64,000 nucleotides of DNA from Curtobacterium sp. 9128 (GTDB taxonomy: Bacteria; Actinomycetota; Actinomycetes; Actinomycetales; Microbacteriaceae). This document shows positions 20,968 through 30,235 of the stretch, in pieces. The DNA is taken from the NCBI RefSeq assembly GCF_900086645.1, contig NZ_LT576451.1:1612001-1676000 (forward strand), read 5' to 3'. A program made the translations under genes and the position numbers. Each line of letters begins with the position of its first letter. The first letter of the stretch is position 1. The notes beneath the pieces were generated by a model, which was not told the DNA's origin, did not search any database, and saw only the letters and a program-made list of their open reading frames with translations.

Positions 20968-22130
20968 GTGTCCGCAACGATCCGCGCCATCGGTACCGCC
21001 GTCCCCGAGACGACACTCGACCAGGTGGCGGTGCGCGAGCTCTTCGCCGCGCAGCCAGGGCTCGGTCGCCTCGGTCGTCGTCTGGTCCCCGCCGCGTTCG
21101 ACGCATCAGCCGTCGCGCACCGGCACACCGTCCTGGGGGAGCTCGACCTCGCCGGCCGGCCCGGACGCTTCCGCGATGCCGACGGGACGCTGCAGTCGCC
21201 GTCGACGGGCACGAGGAACGACCGGTACCGGGAACTCGCTCCCGCCCTGTTCGTCGAGTCCGCGCGGGACGCCCTGCACCGATCCGGCATCGGCGCCGCG
21301 GACGTCACGCACCTCGTCACGGTGTCGTGCACGGGGTTCACCCAGCCGGGGCCTGACCTGGCGATCGTCGAGGGACTCGGGCTCCGCCGCACGGTCTTCC
21401 GGCAGCACATCGGGTTCATGGGGTGTTGCGCGGCGTTCCGGCGCTCCGGATCGCCGACGCGTTCGTCGCCGCTGATCCGTCCGCCGTCGTGCTCGTCGTG
21501 TGCGCCGAGCTGTGCACGCTGCACGTCCGGGCATCGGACGACCCGGACCAGATCGTCGCGAACAGCGTCTTCGGGGACGGTGCCGCCGCTGCCGTCGTGA
21601 CGGCCGACGGTCCCGGGCTGCGGCTCGACGCGTTCGCCACGACGGTCGTGCCGGAGGGCGCGTCGGAGATGGCGTGGAACATCGGTGACGAGGGCTTCGA
21701 GATGGTCCTCAGCACCGCGGTGCCGAAGCTCGTCGGAGCGACCGTCGCCGAGGCGGTCGCGCCCCTGCTGGACGGACCAGCGGCGGACGTCCCCGTGTGG
21801 GCGGTGCACCCCGGTGGCCGCGCGATCCTCGACCGGACGCAGGACGCACTCGGGTTGTCCGACAGCGCCATGGCGAGCAGCAGGGCGGTGCTGCGCGAGC
21901 ACGGGAACATGTCGAGTGCGACGGTGCTGTTCGTGCTGCGGGACGCGTTCGATGCCGGGATCACGGATGGTGCGCCCGTCATCGCGCTGGCGTTCGGCCC
22001 GGGCCTGACCGTCGAGAGTGCACGCCTCACCGCAGTCGGGACCGGCGTGACGGACGCGACCCGGACGACGGACGCGACCCGGACGACGGACGCGGTCGAT
22101 GCGGTGGCACTCGCCACGGGGCGGGCGTGA
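20968..22130 (+). pseudogene. type III polyketide synthase, single-base frameshift
   Basis: Chalcone synthase-like enzyme that would condense malonyl-CoA units. All triad residues are encoded: Cys121 in TVSCTGFTQPG, His in WAVHPGGRAIL, Asn in EHGNMSSATV, plus the C-terminal AFGPG. The reading frame breaks at 21436-21440: after GFMGCCAAF the sequence TTCCGGCG should read TTCCCGGCG to continue as PALRIADAF. Restoring one C gives a 387-residue protein of normal length. Either a real recent mutation or a sequencing error in a C-run. GTG start at 20968, five bases after a CATGAT -10-like box. Confidence 0.85.
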
Positions 22131-22849
22131 GCAGGCGGGCCGGAGGTGGGCAGGGCCTCCCGGCAGTGGACCTGCGCCTTCGCGACCTGGAGCTCCGCGA
22201 ACTCATGGACGACCCCGACTGCGACCCGCGGGCCCTGGCGCGGACGTTCCGGCGGTTCGCCGTCGTGAACTCGCTGGTCAGCGGGTGGCGCGCCGCGTGG
22301 CGGACCCACGTCGTGCCCGCGTTGCCGGCGAGCGGCCGCGGACGGGTGCTCGATCTCGGGTGCGGCGGCGGCGACCTCGCGAGGGCGCTCGTGCGCTGGG
22401 CGGCGAGTGACGGGTTCGACATCGAGGTCGTCGGGGTGGACCCGGATCCACGGGCGATCGTCGCGGCGACGCGCTCCGTCCCTCGTGGCGTGTCCTTCCG
22501 CGAGCAGTCGAGCGGTGACCTGGTGGCAGCGGGGGAGCGCTTCGACGTCGTCGTGTCGAACCACGTGCTGCACCACCTCGGGGACGAGGAGCGTGCGGGC
22601 TTCCTCGGTGACTCGGAGCGGCTCGCGGCGACCAGGAGCCTGCACTCGGACATCCGGCGGTCGGCGTCGGCGTACCGGGCGTACGCGCTCGGATCGGTGC
22701 TCGTCGCTGCCGGGACGTTCGTGCGCGTGGACGGGCTGCGCTCCATCCGTCGGAGCTTCACGCTGCCGGAACTCCGGACGGCGCTGCCGACGGGGTGGCG
22801 GGCGGAGTCGGCGGCTCCGCACCGGGTGCTCGCCATCCACGACGCCTGA
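22127..22849 (+). CDS. SAM-dependent methyltransferase
   Basis: A 240-residue class I methyltransferase. The glycine-rich SAM site is VLDLGCGGGDLARAL, followed by VGVDPDPRAI and VVVSNHVLHHL. GTG start overlaps the stop of the polyketide synthase frame (GTGA), so it is in the same operon and probably methylates that enzyme's product or a derivative. In related actinobacteria a FAD-dependent oxidoreductase often follows; here the next DNA is hairpins and a tandem repeat, so that gene is missing. Confidence 0.85.
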   Translation: MSRRAGGGQGLPAVDLRLRDLELRELMDDPDCDPRALARTFRRFAVVNSLVSGWRAAWRTHVVPALPASGRGRVLDLGCGGGDLARALVRWAASDGFDIEVVGVDPDPRAIVAATRSVPRGVSFREQSSGDLVAAGERFDVVVSNHVLHHLGDEERAGFLGDSERLAATRSLHSDIRRSASAYRAYALGSVLVAAGTFVRVDGLRSIRRSFTLPELRTALPTGWRAESAAPHRVLAIHDA

Positions 22850-22862
22850 CGCTGGGTCCGGT

Positions 22863-22960
22863 CCGCGAAAGCGACAGAATCCGCCCGAACTTGGGATGGA
22901 TTCTGTCGCTTTCGCGGCAGGGACCCGAGTCGCTCGGGTGGGACTGTCGCTTTCGCGGAA
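22863..22960. repeat. hairpin cluster, AAAGCGACAG family
   Basis: A 20-base unit CCGCGAAAGCGACAGAATCC (22863-22882) is followed by its exact reverse complement (22898-22917) and by a third inverted copy of its outer half, CTGTCGCTTTCGCGG (22944-22958), with a small ACCCGAG/CTCGGGT stem between. It lies after the methyltransferase gene. Confidence 0.85.
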
Positions 22961-22963
22961 CAG

Positions 22964-23075
22964 CCACCAGCCCGCAGGCCCGCCACCAGCCCGCAGGCCC
23001 GCCACCAGCCGCAGGCCCGCCACCAGCCGCAGGCCAGCCACCAGCCCGCAGGCCCGCCACCAGCCCGCAGGCCCG
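22964..23075. repeat. tandem repeat, six units of 18-19 bp
   Basis: Six head-to-tail copies of CCACCAGCCCGCAGGCCCG (lengths 19, 19, 18, 18, 19, 19); units three and four lack one C and unit four has a G-to-A-like change (GCCAG end). It fills the gap between two convergent genes and ends three bases before the BadF-kinase stop. Confidence 0.9.
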
Positions 23076-23078
23076 CCG

Positions 23079-24122
23079 CTACGCCAGCGGCAGCGCCGCC
23101 GTGCTCGCGAACGAACGGGACAGCACCGCGGCCCGGTACCGCTCGAGCGCAGGCGCCCCCGCCCCGACGGACTCGAGCGCCGCGAACCCGGCACCGAGCA
23201 CCGGGGGAGCGGTGACCCACGTCGGCACGGCACCCGGCACCCGCGCGGCGAGCCCGGACACGACCGCGTCGACGAGGAGCGGGTGCCGGGCAGCGAGCAC
23301 CCCGCCGCCGAGCACGACGGGCACCGGCGACGATGCCGATCCGCCGAGGCCGAGTCGCCCGAGCGCCACCGACGCCAGCAGCACGATCTCCTCCGCCTGC
23401 CGCGCGACGACCCCGGCAGCGACGACGTCCCCGGCACCGGCGACCTCGAACAGCACGGGGCAGAGCCGGTTGAACACGCGTTCGTCGAGCCGGCCGAAGT
23501 GGATCGCCTCGGTGACCTCGCGGACGGACCCGAGCCCGAGTGCCGCAGGCACCGCGTCCACGAGCGCCGTGGCCGGTCCGCGCCCGTCGTCCGCACGGGC
23601 CGCGTGCCACAGCGCCCGGTTGCCGAGGTACGCCCCGCCGCCCCAGTCGCCGGACACGTCGCCGATCGCCGGGAAGCGCGAGGTCTCCCCGTCGGCACGG
23701 ACCGCGAGCGCGTTGATGCCGGTGCCACACACGACGGCGGCTGCGTCCGGCGACAGCGTGCCGGCCCGCAGCAGCGCGAACAGGTCGTTGTCGAGGACGT
23801 CCGGCGCGCCGCCGTCCTCGTCCCAGTGCGCGAGCGCCGCGGTCGCCGCGACGAGTTCGTCGTGCAGGTCGAGCCCGGCGAGGTACACGTGCGTCGTCCG
23901 GATCCGCCGGCCACCGAGCTCCCGGAGCACCCGTGCACGGACCCCGTCGATGATCGGGCCTGCGAGGTTCCACCCGCGGGTCTGCGGGTTCGAGCCTGGC
24001 CCACGCGCGTGCGCGACGAGCGACCCGTCCAGCCCGATCGCGACGACGTCGGTCTTGCTGCCGCCGCCGTCGACCGCGAGCACCACGTCCGTCGCGCGGC
24101 CCGCGTCCGGCAGACCGATCAC
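23079..24122 (-). CDS. BadF/N-acetylglucosamine kinase-type ATPase
   Basis: A 347-residue sugar kinase of the ASKHA fold. AVDGGGSKTDVVAIG is the phosphate-1 loop, AVVCGTGINALAV the second phosphate loop, and GDVSGDWGGGAYLG matches the family that includes GlcNAc kinases. Last gene of the sugar operon, 41 bases after the GH4 stop; those bases carry a CTGGAGGCTCGG arm. The GTG at 24122 is one choice; an internal GTG near 24090 (VVLAVDGGG) is equally possible. It probably phosphorylates the sugar released or imported by its neighbours. Confidence 0.8.
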   Translation of the reverse strand: MIGLPDAGRATDVVLAVDGGGSKTDVVAIGLDGSLVAHARGPGSNPQTRGWNLAGPIIDGVRARVLRELGGRRIRTTHVYLAGLDLHDELVAATAALAHWDEDGGAPDVLDNDLFALLRAGTLSPDAAAVVCGTGINALAVRADGETSRFPAIGDVSGDWGGGAYLGNRALWHAARADDGRGPATALVDAVPAALGLGSVREVTEAIHFGRLDERVFNRLCPVLFEVAGAGDVVAAGVVARQAEEIVLLASVALGRLGLGGSASSPVPVVLGGGVLAARHPLLVDAVVSGLAARVPGAVPTWVTAPPVLGAGFAALESVGAGAPALERYRAAVLSRSFASTAALPLA

Positions 24123-24163
24123 CGGACTGGAGGCTCGGCCCGGGTCCGCCTCGCCGGTCCGGC

Positions 24164-25468
24164 TCAGCCCGCCCACGTCACCTGCTCCGATCGCGTCCAC
24201 GGCAGGTGTTCCGCGTTCGCGGCCAGGAGCAGGTCGGTGAGCTTCTCGGCCTTGTCGACCTGCCCCACGAGGGGGTGCGCCCACATCGCCCGGAGCACCC
24301 GGTCGCGGCCGCCGTGCACGGCCGCGTCGAGCGCCAGGCGTTCGTACCCGGCGACGTGGGACACCAGCCCCACCATGTCCGCGTCGAGCGGTGCGACCGG
24401 CAGCGGGGTGATCGCCTGACGGGTGACGCGCGCTGGGACCTCGATGACGTGGTCGTCGGGGAGGAACGGGAACGTGCCGTCGTTCCGCACGTTGAGCACC
24501 TGCACGTCGCCGCGGTCCCCGAGGATCGAGGACAGCACGTCGATCGCCGCCTCGGAGTAGTACGCGCCGCCGCGCTGCTCGAGCTCGACGGGCTTCGTGA
24601 CCACGGTGGGGTCGGCGTACTTCGCGAGGAGCGCGTGCTCGGTCGCCATCACGGCCTCGGCGCGGGTGGGCTCGTGGAGCTGTTCCTCGAGCACGATGTC
24701 GTGGCTGTAGAAGTAGCGCAGGTAGTAGGACGGGACGGCGTGCTGCAGCCGGATGAGGTCCTCGTGCATGTGCACGCTCTCGGCCATCCGGGTCAGTGCG
24801 TCGCCCGGCGCGAGCAGCTCGTCGAGCACGTCGCGCGTGGTGCCGTCGGCGCCGGTGACGTGCACGCCACGCTCCCACGTCAGGTGGTTCAGCCCGACGT
24901 GGTCCAGGCGGACCGACGTCGGGGCGACCTGGAACTCCCGGGCGAAGCGGCGCTGGAAGCCGATCGCCACGTTGCACAGGCCCACGGCGCGGTGCCCGGC
25001 CTCGAGCAGCGCACGGGTGACGATGCCGACCGGGTTCGTGAAGTCCACGATCCAGGCGTCGGGCTTCGCGTGCTTCCGGACGAGGTCGGCGTACTCGAGC
25101 ACCACGGGTACGGTGCGCAGTGCCTTGGCGAACCCGCCCGGACCGGTGGTCTCCTGCCCGATGCAGCACGCCTCGTGCGGCCAGGTCTCGTCCTGCTGCC
25201 GAGCCGCCTGCCCGCCGATGCGGAGCTGGAACATGACGGCGTCCGCGTCGCTGACCCCGGCGACGACGTCGTCGGTGACGTGCACGGTGCCGGGGTGTCC
25301 GGCGTGCGCGAACATCCGCTGGGCGACACCGCCGACGAGTTCGCGCCGCTGGGGGTCGGGGTCGACGAGCCAGAGTTCGTCGATGGGGAGCTGGTCTCGG
25401 AGCCGGGCGAAGCCGTCCACGAGTTCGGGGGTGTAGGTGGAACCGCCACCGATGACTGCGAGTTTCAC
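24164..25468 (-). CDS. glycoside hydrolase family 4 (6-phospho-beta-glucosidase-like)
   Basis: NAD+- and Mn2+-dependent cytosolic glycosidase that cleaves by oxidation-elimination. The 434 residues begin with the dinucleotide fold KLAVIGGGSTYTPEL, then GQETTGPGGFAKAL, VDFTNPVG, LCNV and GLNHL; the Cys and His of the last two bind the metal. There is no PTS gene beside it, so its substrate may be a sugar phosphorylated by the adjacent kinase after ABC import. Seven bases follow the upstream permease stop. Confidence 0.9.
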   Translation of the reverse strand: MKLAVIGGGSTYTPELVDGFARLRDQLPIDELWLVDPDPQRRELVGGVAQRMFAHAGHPGTVHVTDDVVAGVSDADAVMFQLRIGGQAARQQDETWPHEACCIGQETTGPGGFAKALRTVPVVLEYADLVRKHAKPDAWIVDFTNPVGIVTRALLEAGHRAVGLCNVAIGFQRRFAREFQVAPTSVRLDHVGLNHLTWERGVHVTGADGTTRDVLDELLAPGDALTRMAESVHMHEDLIRLQHAVPSYYLRYFYSHDIVLEEQLHEPTRAEAVMATEHALLAKYADPTVVTKPVELEQRGGAYYSEAAIDVLSSILGDRGDVQVLNVRNDGTFPFLPDDHVIEVPARVTRQAITPLPVAPLDADMVGLVSHVAGYERLALDAAVHGGRDRVLRAMWAHPLVGQVDKAEKLTDLLLAANAEHLPWTRSEQVTWAG

Positions 25469-25475
25469 TGTGGTG

Positions 25476-26366
25476 CTATCCCTTCACGCCGGTGAGCGCG
25501 ATGCCCTCGACGAATGCCTTCTGTGCGAAGAAGAAGATGACGACGACGGGGACCATGACGACGACGGTCATCGCCATCGTCATGGACCAGTCGGTGCCGT
25601 GTTGGCCGCGGAACGTGGCGAGTCCGTACGCGACCGGCCAGGCTGCCTGGTTCTCGGACGCGTAGAGGAGCGGGCCGTAGTAGTCGTTCCACGAGTTGAA
25701 GAACATGAAGATCGCCGCTGACGCGATGCCGGGTCGGGCCATCGGGACGACGACCCGCATCAGGACACCCCACTCGCTGCAGCCGTCCATGCGCGCGGCG
25801 TCCCCGTACTCCTTCGGGATCGTCATGAAGAACTGCCGGAGCAGGAAGATGCTGAACGCGTCGCCGAGCAGGTTCGGCAGGATCAGCGGCCAGAGCGTGC
25901 CGGTCAGGTGCAGGTGCGACCACATCACGTAGACCGGCACGGCGGTGACCTGCGGGGGCAGGAGCATCGCCACGATGATCACCGTGAAGATGAGGTTCGC
26001 GCCCTTGAACTTGATCTGCGCGAGCGCGTACGCGGCGGGCACCGAGCTCAGGAGCATGAACGCGGTGGCGAGCACGGCGTAGAGCGCGGAGTTCCCGAAC
26101 CACTGGGCGAGCGGCAGTTCGCTGAACACCCTGGCGTAGTTCGAGAAGTCGAACGGCTTCGGGATGATCGACGCCGTCAGCGCCTGGTTGCTCGACATCA
26201 GCGAGGTCAGGACGACGAAGACGATCGGGGCGAGGGTCAGGACACCGAGCGCGACGAGTGCGGCGTGCTCGGCGATCCAGAGCAGCAGGCTCCGACGCGG
26301 CTTGCCCGTGCGGGGTGCCGCGCCACGGGGTGCCCGGGCGAGCGGGGACTGGGAGACGGCGGTCAT
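25476..26366 (-). CDS. carbohydrate ABC transporter permease (MalG type)
   Basis: Second membrane subunit of the sugar importer, 296 residues, six hydrophobic segments. The cytoplasmic EAA loop is EYGDAARMDGCSEWGVLMRVVVPMARPG, which docks the ATPase; no ATPase gene is in the operon, so a shared MsiK-type ATPase encoded elsewhere is likely. ATG overlaps the stop of the other permease (ATGA) after a GGAGA site. Confidence 0.9.
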   Translation of the reverse strand: MTAVSQSPLARAPRGAAPRTGKPRRSLLLWIAEHAALVALGVLTLAPIVFVVLTSLMSSNQALTASIIPKPFDFSNYARVFSELPLAQWFGNSALYAVLATAFMLLSSVPAAYALAQIKFKGANLIFTVIIVAMLLPPQVTAVPVYVMWSHLHLTGTLWPLILPNLLGDAFSIFLLRQFFMTIPKEYGDAARMDGCSEWGVLMRVVVPMARPGIASAAIFMFFNSWNDYYGPLLYASENQAAWPVAYGLATFRGQHGTDWSMTMAMTVVVMVPVVVIFFFAQKAFVEGIALTGVKG

Positions 26367-27418
26367 CAGGTCTCCTCGGGTCTGAAGACGGAGATCCGGC
26401 GCATGGTGAACACGAGCACGATCGCGGTGACCACGAACAGCACGACGGCCATCGCGGACGCGTACCCGAACTGGAAGTTCGCGAACCCGTGCTGGTAGAG
26501 CAGCTCGGTGTAGGTCAGCAGCGAGGTGCCCGGGTACCCGAGCTGCGCCGCCGTGCCACCACCGATGGTCGCCTTGCCCGACGCCACCCCGGATGCGACC
26601 GCGGCCTCGGTGAAGTACTGCAGGGCCGCGATCACCCCCGTCACGGCGGCGAACCCGATCACCGGGGCGATCGTCGGCAGCGTGATGTGCCGCACCTGCT
26701 GGACGCCGTTCGCCCCGTCGAGCGACGCGGCCTCGTACAGGTCGCGCGGCACGTCGAGGAGCGACGCCAGGAAGATGATCATGATGTCGCCCATCACCCA
26801 GACGCCCATGATCACGAGTGACGGCTTCGACCACGCCGGGTCGTTGAACCACAGCGGCCCGTCGATCCCGAAGAACTTCAGGATCTGGTTGACGGGGCCG
26901 GTGCCGGGGTTGAAGAGGAACACGAAGGCCACGACGCTCGCGACCGGCGGGACCAGGGCGGGCAGGTAGAACAGCGTCCGCCAGAACCCGGTCGCGGTCT
27001 TCGCCCGACTGAGGAGCCCGGCGACGAGCAGCCCGCAGACGATCCGGATCGGCACCAGGATGACGACGAACCACGCGGTGTTGACGACGGCCGGCCAGAT
27101 CTGTGGGTCCTGCGTGAACAGGAACCGGTAGTTCAGCAGCCCGACGAACTGGGGCTCCTGCAGCTGGTTGTAGCGCGTGAACGAGTAGAAGACGCTCGCC
27201 ACGAGCGGGTAGGCGAAGAAGACCGCGAGGCCCGCCAGGGCCGGGGCGAGCATGGTCAGCGCGACGAGTCGACGGCGCGACTCGGCGGAGCGGCGCCGGC
27301 GTGGCCGGCTTCCAGGGGCCGTCGAACCGGGCCCTGCTGGGGCCGGCGGCCGGGAGGCGCGGGTGGGCCGCGCCTCCAGGCTGCCGGTTTCCGGGGTGGT
27401 GAGGTCCGTCATGGTCAC
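26366..27418 (-). CDS. carbohydrate ABC transporter permease (MalF type)
   Basis: First membrane subunit of the importer, 350 residues: an Arg/Pro-rich cytoplasmic N-terminus of about 50 residues, then six membrane segments and the EAA loop LYEAASLDGANGVQQVRHITLP. GTG at 27418 overlaps the binding-protein stop; an ATG two codons later is an alternative. Confidence 0.9.
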   Translation of the reverse strand: MTMTDLTTPETGSLEARPTRASRPPAPAGPGSTAPGSRPRRRRSAESRRRLVALTMLAPALAGLAVFFAYPLVASVFYSFTRYNQLQEPQFVGLLNYRFLFTQDPQIWPAVVNTAWFVVILVPIRIVCGLLVAGLLSRAKTATGFWRTLFYLPALVPPVASVVAFVFLFNPGTGPVNQILKFFGIDGPLWFNDPAWSKPSLVIMGVWVMGDIMIIFLASLLDVPRDLYEAASLDGANGVQQVRHITLPTIAPVIGFAAVTGVIAALQYFTEAAVASGVASGKATIGGGTAAQLGYPGTSLLTYTELLYQHGFANFQFGYASAMAVVLFVVTAIVLVFTMRRISVFRPEET

Positions 27419-28761
27419 GGACCAGCCAGCTGGTTGGCGTTGTCGATGTCGGAGTCCAGCTTCTTGAGCTTGGCGTCGAGGTCGCCGCCGTTCTCCTGGT
27501 ACGCCTGCCAGAACTTCGTGAAGGTGCCGATGTAGGCGGCGCCGTCCGCGGTGCCGGGCGAGGTCATCGTGTCCTTGTTGCCCGCGACGTCGACGAAGGT
27601 CTTGTAGTTCTCGTCGACCTCGAGCTTCGGCGACTGCAGTGCCGAGGTGAGCGTCGGGATGTTCTTCAGGCCGTTGCCCATCGTGACCTGCGCGTCAGTG
27701 TTCGTCGACAGGTACTTCAGCAGCGCCCAGGCGAGCTCCGGGTTCTTCGAGCCCTTCGCGATGCCGGCGACGTTGCCCGCGATGTACGTCGAGCCGTAGT
27801 TGCCGACGCCGTCCATCACCGGGGTCGGCGCAGTGCCGTAGTCGAGGTCCGGCTTCTGGTCCTTGATGAACGCCGTGCGGTACTCACCGTCGATCTGCAT
27901 CGCGACCTGGCCGGTCTGGAACGCGTTGTCGGCGGCGAACTCCTGGCCGAGGCCCGACGTGAAGGCCTTGAGCTTGTCGTAGCCGATCTCGTCGACGAAG
28001 TCCTTCTGCCACTGGATGAGCTTCTTCCAGTTCGCGGAGGTGCCGATCTCGCTGTTGCCCTTGCTGTCGAGCCACGTGCCGTCGATCATCGGCGCCCAGT
28101 GCTCCGGGGAGTTCTCGTAGAAGTCGATGAGCGGGTTGAAGCCGAGCTGCTTGATCGAGCCGTCGGCGTTGTACGTCGTCATCTTGAGGGCGTCGGCCTT
28201 GAGCTCGTCGAGCGTCTTCGGCGGGGTGGTGATGCCCGCGGCGGCCATCGCGGGCCTGTTGACCATCAGCGCGCTGACGTCCGCGAGCGCCGGCAGGGTG
28301 CACCGGGTGCCCTTGTACTCGGTGTACGAGCGCACGGCCTTCGGGATGTCGGACAGGTCCACCTTGTCGCGCTTGATGTACGGCGACAGGTCGCGGAAGG
28401 CGCCGGAGGAGCAGAAGCTGCCGACGATCGCCGTCGAGTACGACAAGCCCACGTCGATGCTCTGGCCGGACGAGATCGCCTTCTGGAGCTTCTCGTCGTC
28501 CTGACCGGCGTGGATGTCGACCGTGACGCCGGGGTTGGCCTTCTCGAAGCCGGCGACGGCGCTCTTCACGACACCGGCTTCGCGGCCCGTGAAGAAGTGC
28601 CACAGGGACACGGTGCCCTTGAGCTCCTTCGGGGCGGTCTTGTCGATCGAGGACGCGCTGCTGCCGGAGCTGCAGCCGGCGACGACGAGTGCGCCGGTGG
28701 TCGCGACCGCGGTCGCGGTGAGGATGCGGCGGATGACCCGCCGGTTCGGTGAGTGGGACAC
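27415..28761 (-). CDS. sugar-binding lipoprotein of ABC importer
   Basis: Extracellular solute-binding protein, family 1, 448 residues from the GTG at 28761. The N-terminus NRRVIRRILTATAVATTG ends at the lipobox VVAGC, so it is lipid-anchored. The mature part has LWHFFTGREAG and GEYRTAFI typical of this class. A GTG at 28809 would add 16 residues without improving the signal peptide. It delivers the sugar to the two permeases that follow. Confidence 0.88.
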   Translation of the reverse strand: MSHSPNRRVIRRILTATAVATTGALVVAGCSSGSSASSIDKTAPKELKGTVSLWHFFTGREAGVVKSAVAGFEKANPGVTVDIHAGQDDEKLQKAISSGQSIDVGLSYSTAIVGSFCSSGAFRDLSPYIKRDKVDLSDIPKAVRSYTEYKGTRCTLPALADVSALMVNRPAMAAAGITTPPKTLDELKADALKMTTYNADGSIKQLGFNPLIDFYENSPEHWAPMIDGTWLDSKGNSEIGTSANWKKLIQWQKDFVDEIGYDKLKAFTSGLGQEFAADNAFQTGQVAMQIDGEYRTAFIKDQKPDLDYGTAPTPVMDGVGNYGSTYIAGNVAGIAKGSKNPELAWALLKYLSTNTDAQVTMGNGLKNIPTLTSALQSPKLEVDENYKTFVDVAGNKDTMTSPGTADGAAYIGTFTKFWQAYQENGGDLDAKLKKLDSDIDNANQLAGP

Positions 28762-28844
28762 TGCGGAACTCGCTCTCTGCTCTCGCTTCAGCGGTCCGGT
28801 CGGCGTCACACGGGTGTGTGGTGCCGGATCCGGGCGCGCCGAAG

Positions 28845-28861
28845 AGCCCTCGGACAGGGCT
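28845..28861 (-). terminator. hairpin between ROK gene and importer operon
   Basis: AGCCCT-N5-AGGGCT, with a second small stem CACAC/GTGTG at 28807-28820. They may separate repressor and importer transcripts or attenuate read-through. I see no clear promoter in this 140-base gap. Confidence 0.4.
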
Positions 28862-28902
28862 GGGGATGTGGTGCCTCGAGTGGTGCGGGTGGGTGGTGCG
28901 GT

Positions 28903-30144
28903 TCAGGCGTGCTCGGCGGTGGCCGTCTCGGCCGCATCGTCGCTGATGCGTTCGAGTCGGTCGCCGAGCGCGGTGCGCACGACGTCGATGAGGACGTGTC
29001 GTGCGCCGTGCAGGACGGGGGTGTCGGGGACGCCCGGTGCCACCACGGCGGTGGACCAGCGGGTGCGGGTCCTGAGCCAGGCGGTCACGGCGGCGGCCAG
29101 TGCGGGACCGCCCGCGATCCCGGTCGGGCCGTGCAGCACGACCGTCTCGGGATCGGCGACGGCGAGGGCGGGGAGCACGTTGTGCCCGACGCGCTCGCCG
29201 AGGGCGATCGTGAACGGGTGCTGCTCGGGGAGCCCCGGCAGCTGCGGGAGCACCTGGCGCCAGTCGGCAGCACTGCCGTCCGGAGCCGTGATCCCGTGTT
29301 CGGCGGCGAGGGCGATGATCGCGGACTCGGAGATGAGGTCCGCGACGATCGTCGCCGTCGGGTCGAGGGGGAGCGCGTCGGCGGGCACGCTCAGGTAGCC
29401 GAGCTCGCCGGCGGCTCCGGAGGCGCCGGTGTGCAGGCGCCCGTCGAGGTCGAGCGCCATGCCGAGGCCCTCCGCCATCCAGAACAGCGCGAAGCTCTCC
29501 GGCGTGCGGCCGGCACCCATGTTCCGCTCGGCGATGGCGGCGAGGTTCGCGTCGTTCTCGACGAGTACCTGCACGCCGAGCTGCTTCGACAGCGTCTCGG
29601 AGACCTGCTCGCGGGGCCAGCCGGGCAGCCCGTCGGTGAAGATGAGGGTGTCGGTGGCGTGGTCGACGGAGGCCTGCACGCCCACCGCGACGGCGGTGAC
29701 GAGGTCGGGGTCCACGCCGGCGGCTGCTGCGGCACGACCGACGGCTGCGGCGACGATCTCCTCGCCGGGGTCCTGCATCTCGGTCTCCGACATCCGGTGC
29801 TCGGCGACGGGGTAGGTGCGGCCGGTGGCGTCGACCACGGTGGATCGGACGTCGATGAGTTGGACGTCCACGGCGACGGCGAGGTCGCGGTCGGTGATCG
29901 CCTGGTAGACGACGGCGCTCGGGCCACGACGGCCTGCCTGCGACTCGGTGCCCGCTTCGCGGATGAGGCCGGCTGCCTCGAGCCGGCGGATGATCTCGGC
30001 CGCGGTGGGCTTGCTGAGCCCGGTGCGCTGGGCGATCTCGTTCCGGGTCATCGGGCCGTCGTCGAGGAGCAGCGCGAGGGCGGCGCGGTCGTTCAGCACG
30101 CGCAGCAGTGCCGGCTGCCCTGGAGTGCGTCCGCGTGTGCTCAT
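28903..30144 (-). CDS. ROK family transcriptional repressor
   Basis: 413 residues: an N-terminal winged helix (LLRVLNDRAALALLL ... MTRNEIAQRTGLSKPTAAEII) followed by a ROK sugar-binding domain (AVAVGVQASVDHATDTL, VENDANLAAIAERNMG, GASGAAGELGYL). The zinc motif CxCGxxGC of ROK kinases is absent, fitting a pure regulator. It stands upstream of the sugar importer on the same strand and likely represses it until the sugar binds. The ATG at 30144 lies 7 bases after TACTGT. Confidence 0.9.
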   Translation of the reverse strand: MSTRGRTPGQPALLRVLNDRAALALLLDDGPMTRNEIAQRTGLSKPTAAEIIRRLEAAGLIREAGTESQAGRRGPSAVVYQAITDRDLAVAVDVQLIDVRSTVVDATGRTYPVAEHRMSETEMQDPGEEIVAAAVGRAAAAAGVDPDLVTAVAVGVQASVDHATDTLIFTDGLPGWPREQVSETLSKQLGVQVLVENDANLAAIAERNMGAGRTPESFALFWMAEGLGMALDLDGRLHTGASGAAGELGYLSVPADALPLDPTATIVADLISESAIIALAAEHGITAPDGSAADWRQVLPQLPGLPEQHPFTIALGERVGHNVLPALAVADPETVVLHGPTGIAGGPALAAAVTAWLRTRTRWSTAVVAPGVPDTPVLHGARHVLIDVVRTALGDRLERISDDAAETATAEHA

Positions 30145-30151
30145 GTCGAGG

Positions 30152-30157
30152 ACAGTA
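30152..30157 (-). promoter_or_regulatory. -10 box for ROK gene, leaderless
   Basis: TACTGT on the minus strand, 7 bases before the ATG at 30144. Confidence 0.55.
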
Positions 30158-30163
30158 ACGGAC

Positions 30164-30184
30164 AACCTTCTTTACTGAAAGGTT
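30164..30184. promoter_or_regulatory. candidate ROK operator
   Basis: Arms AACCTT (30164-30169) and AAGGTT (30179-30184) flank CTTTACTGA. The AT-rich site overlaps the expected -35 position of the ROK promoter, suiting autorepression. AT-rich operators with TTTACT-like cores are usual for ROK/NagC regulators. Confidence 0.55.
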
Positions 30185-30235
30185 TGTTTACCGATTCGAA
30201 ACACGCGTTCTGCTCTCGGAAACACCGGCGGGGGT

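Noticed and set aside
22964..23075. CRISPR array
   Set aside because: Repeat units follow each other without spacers and no cas genes are near.
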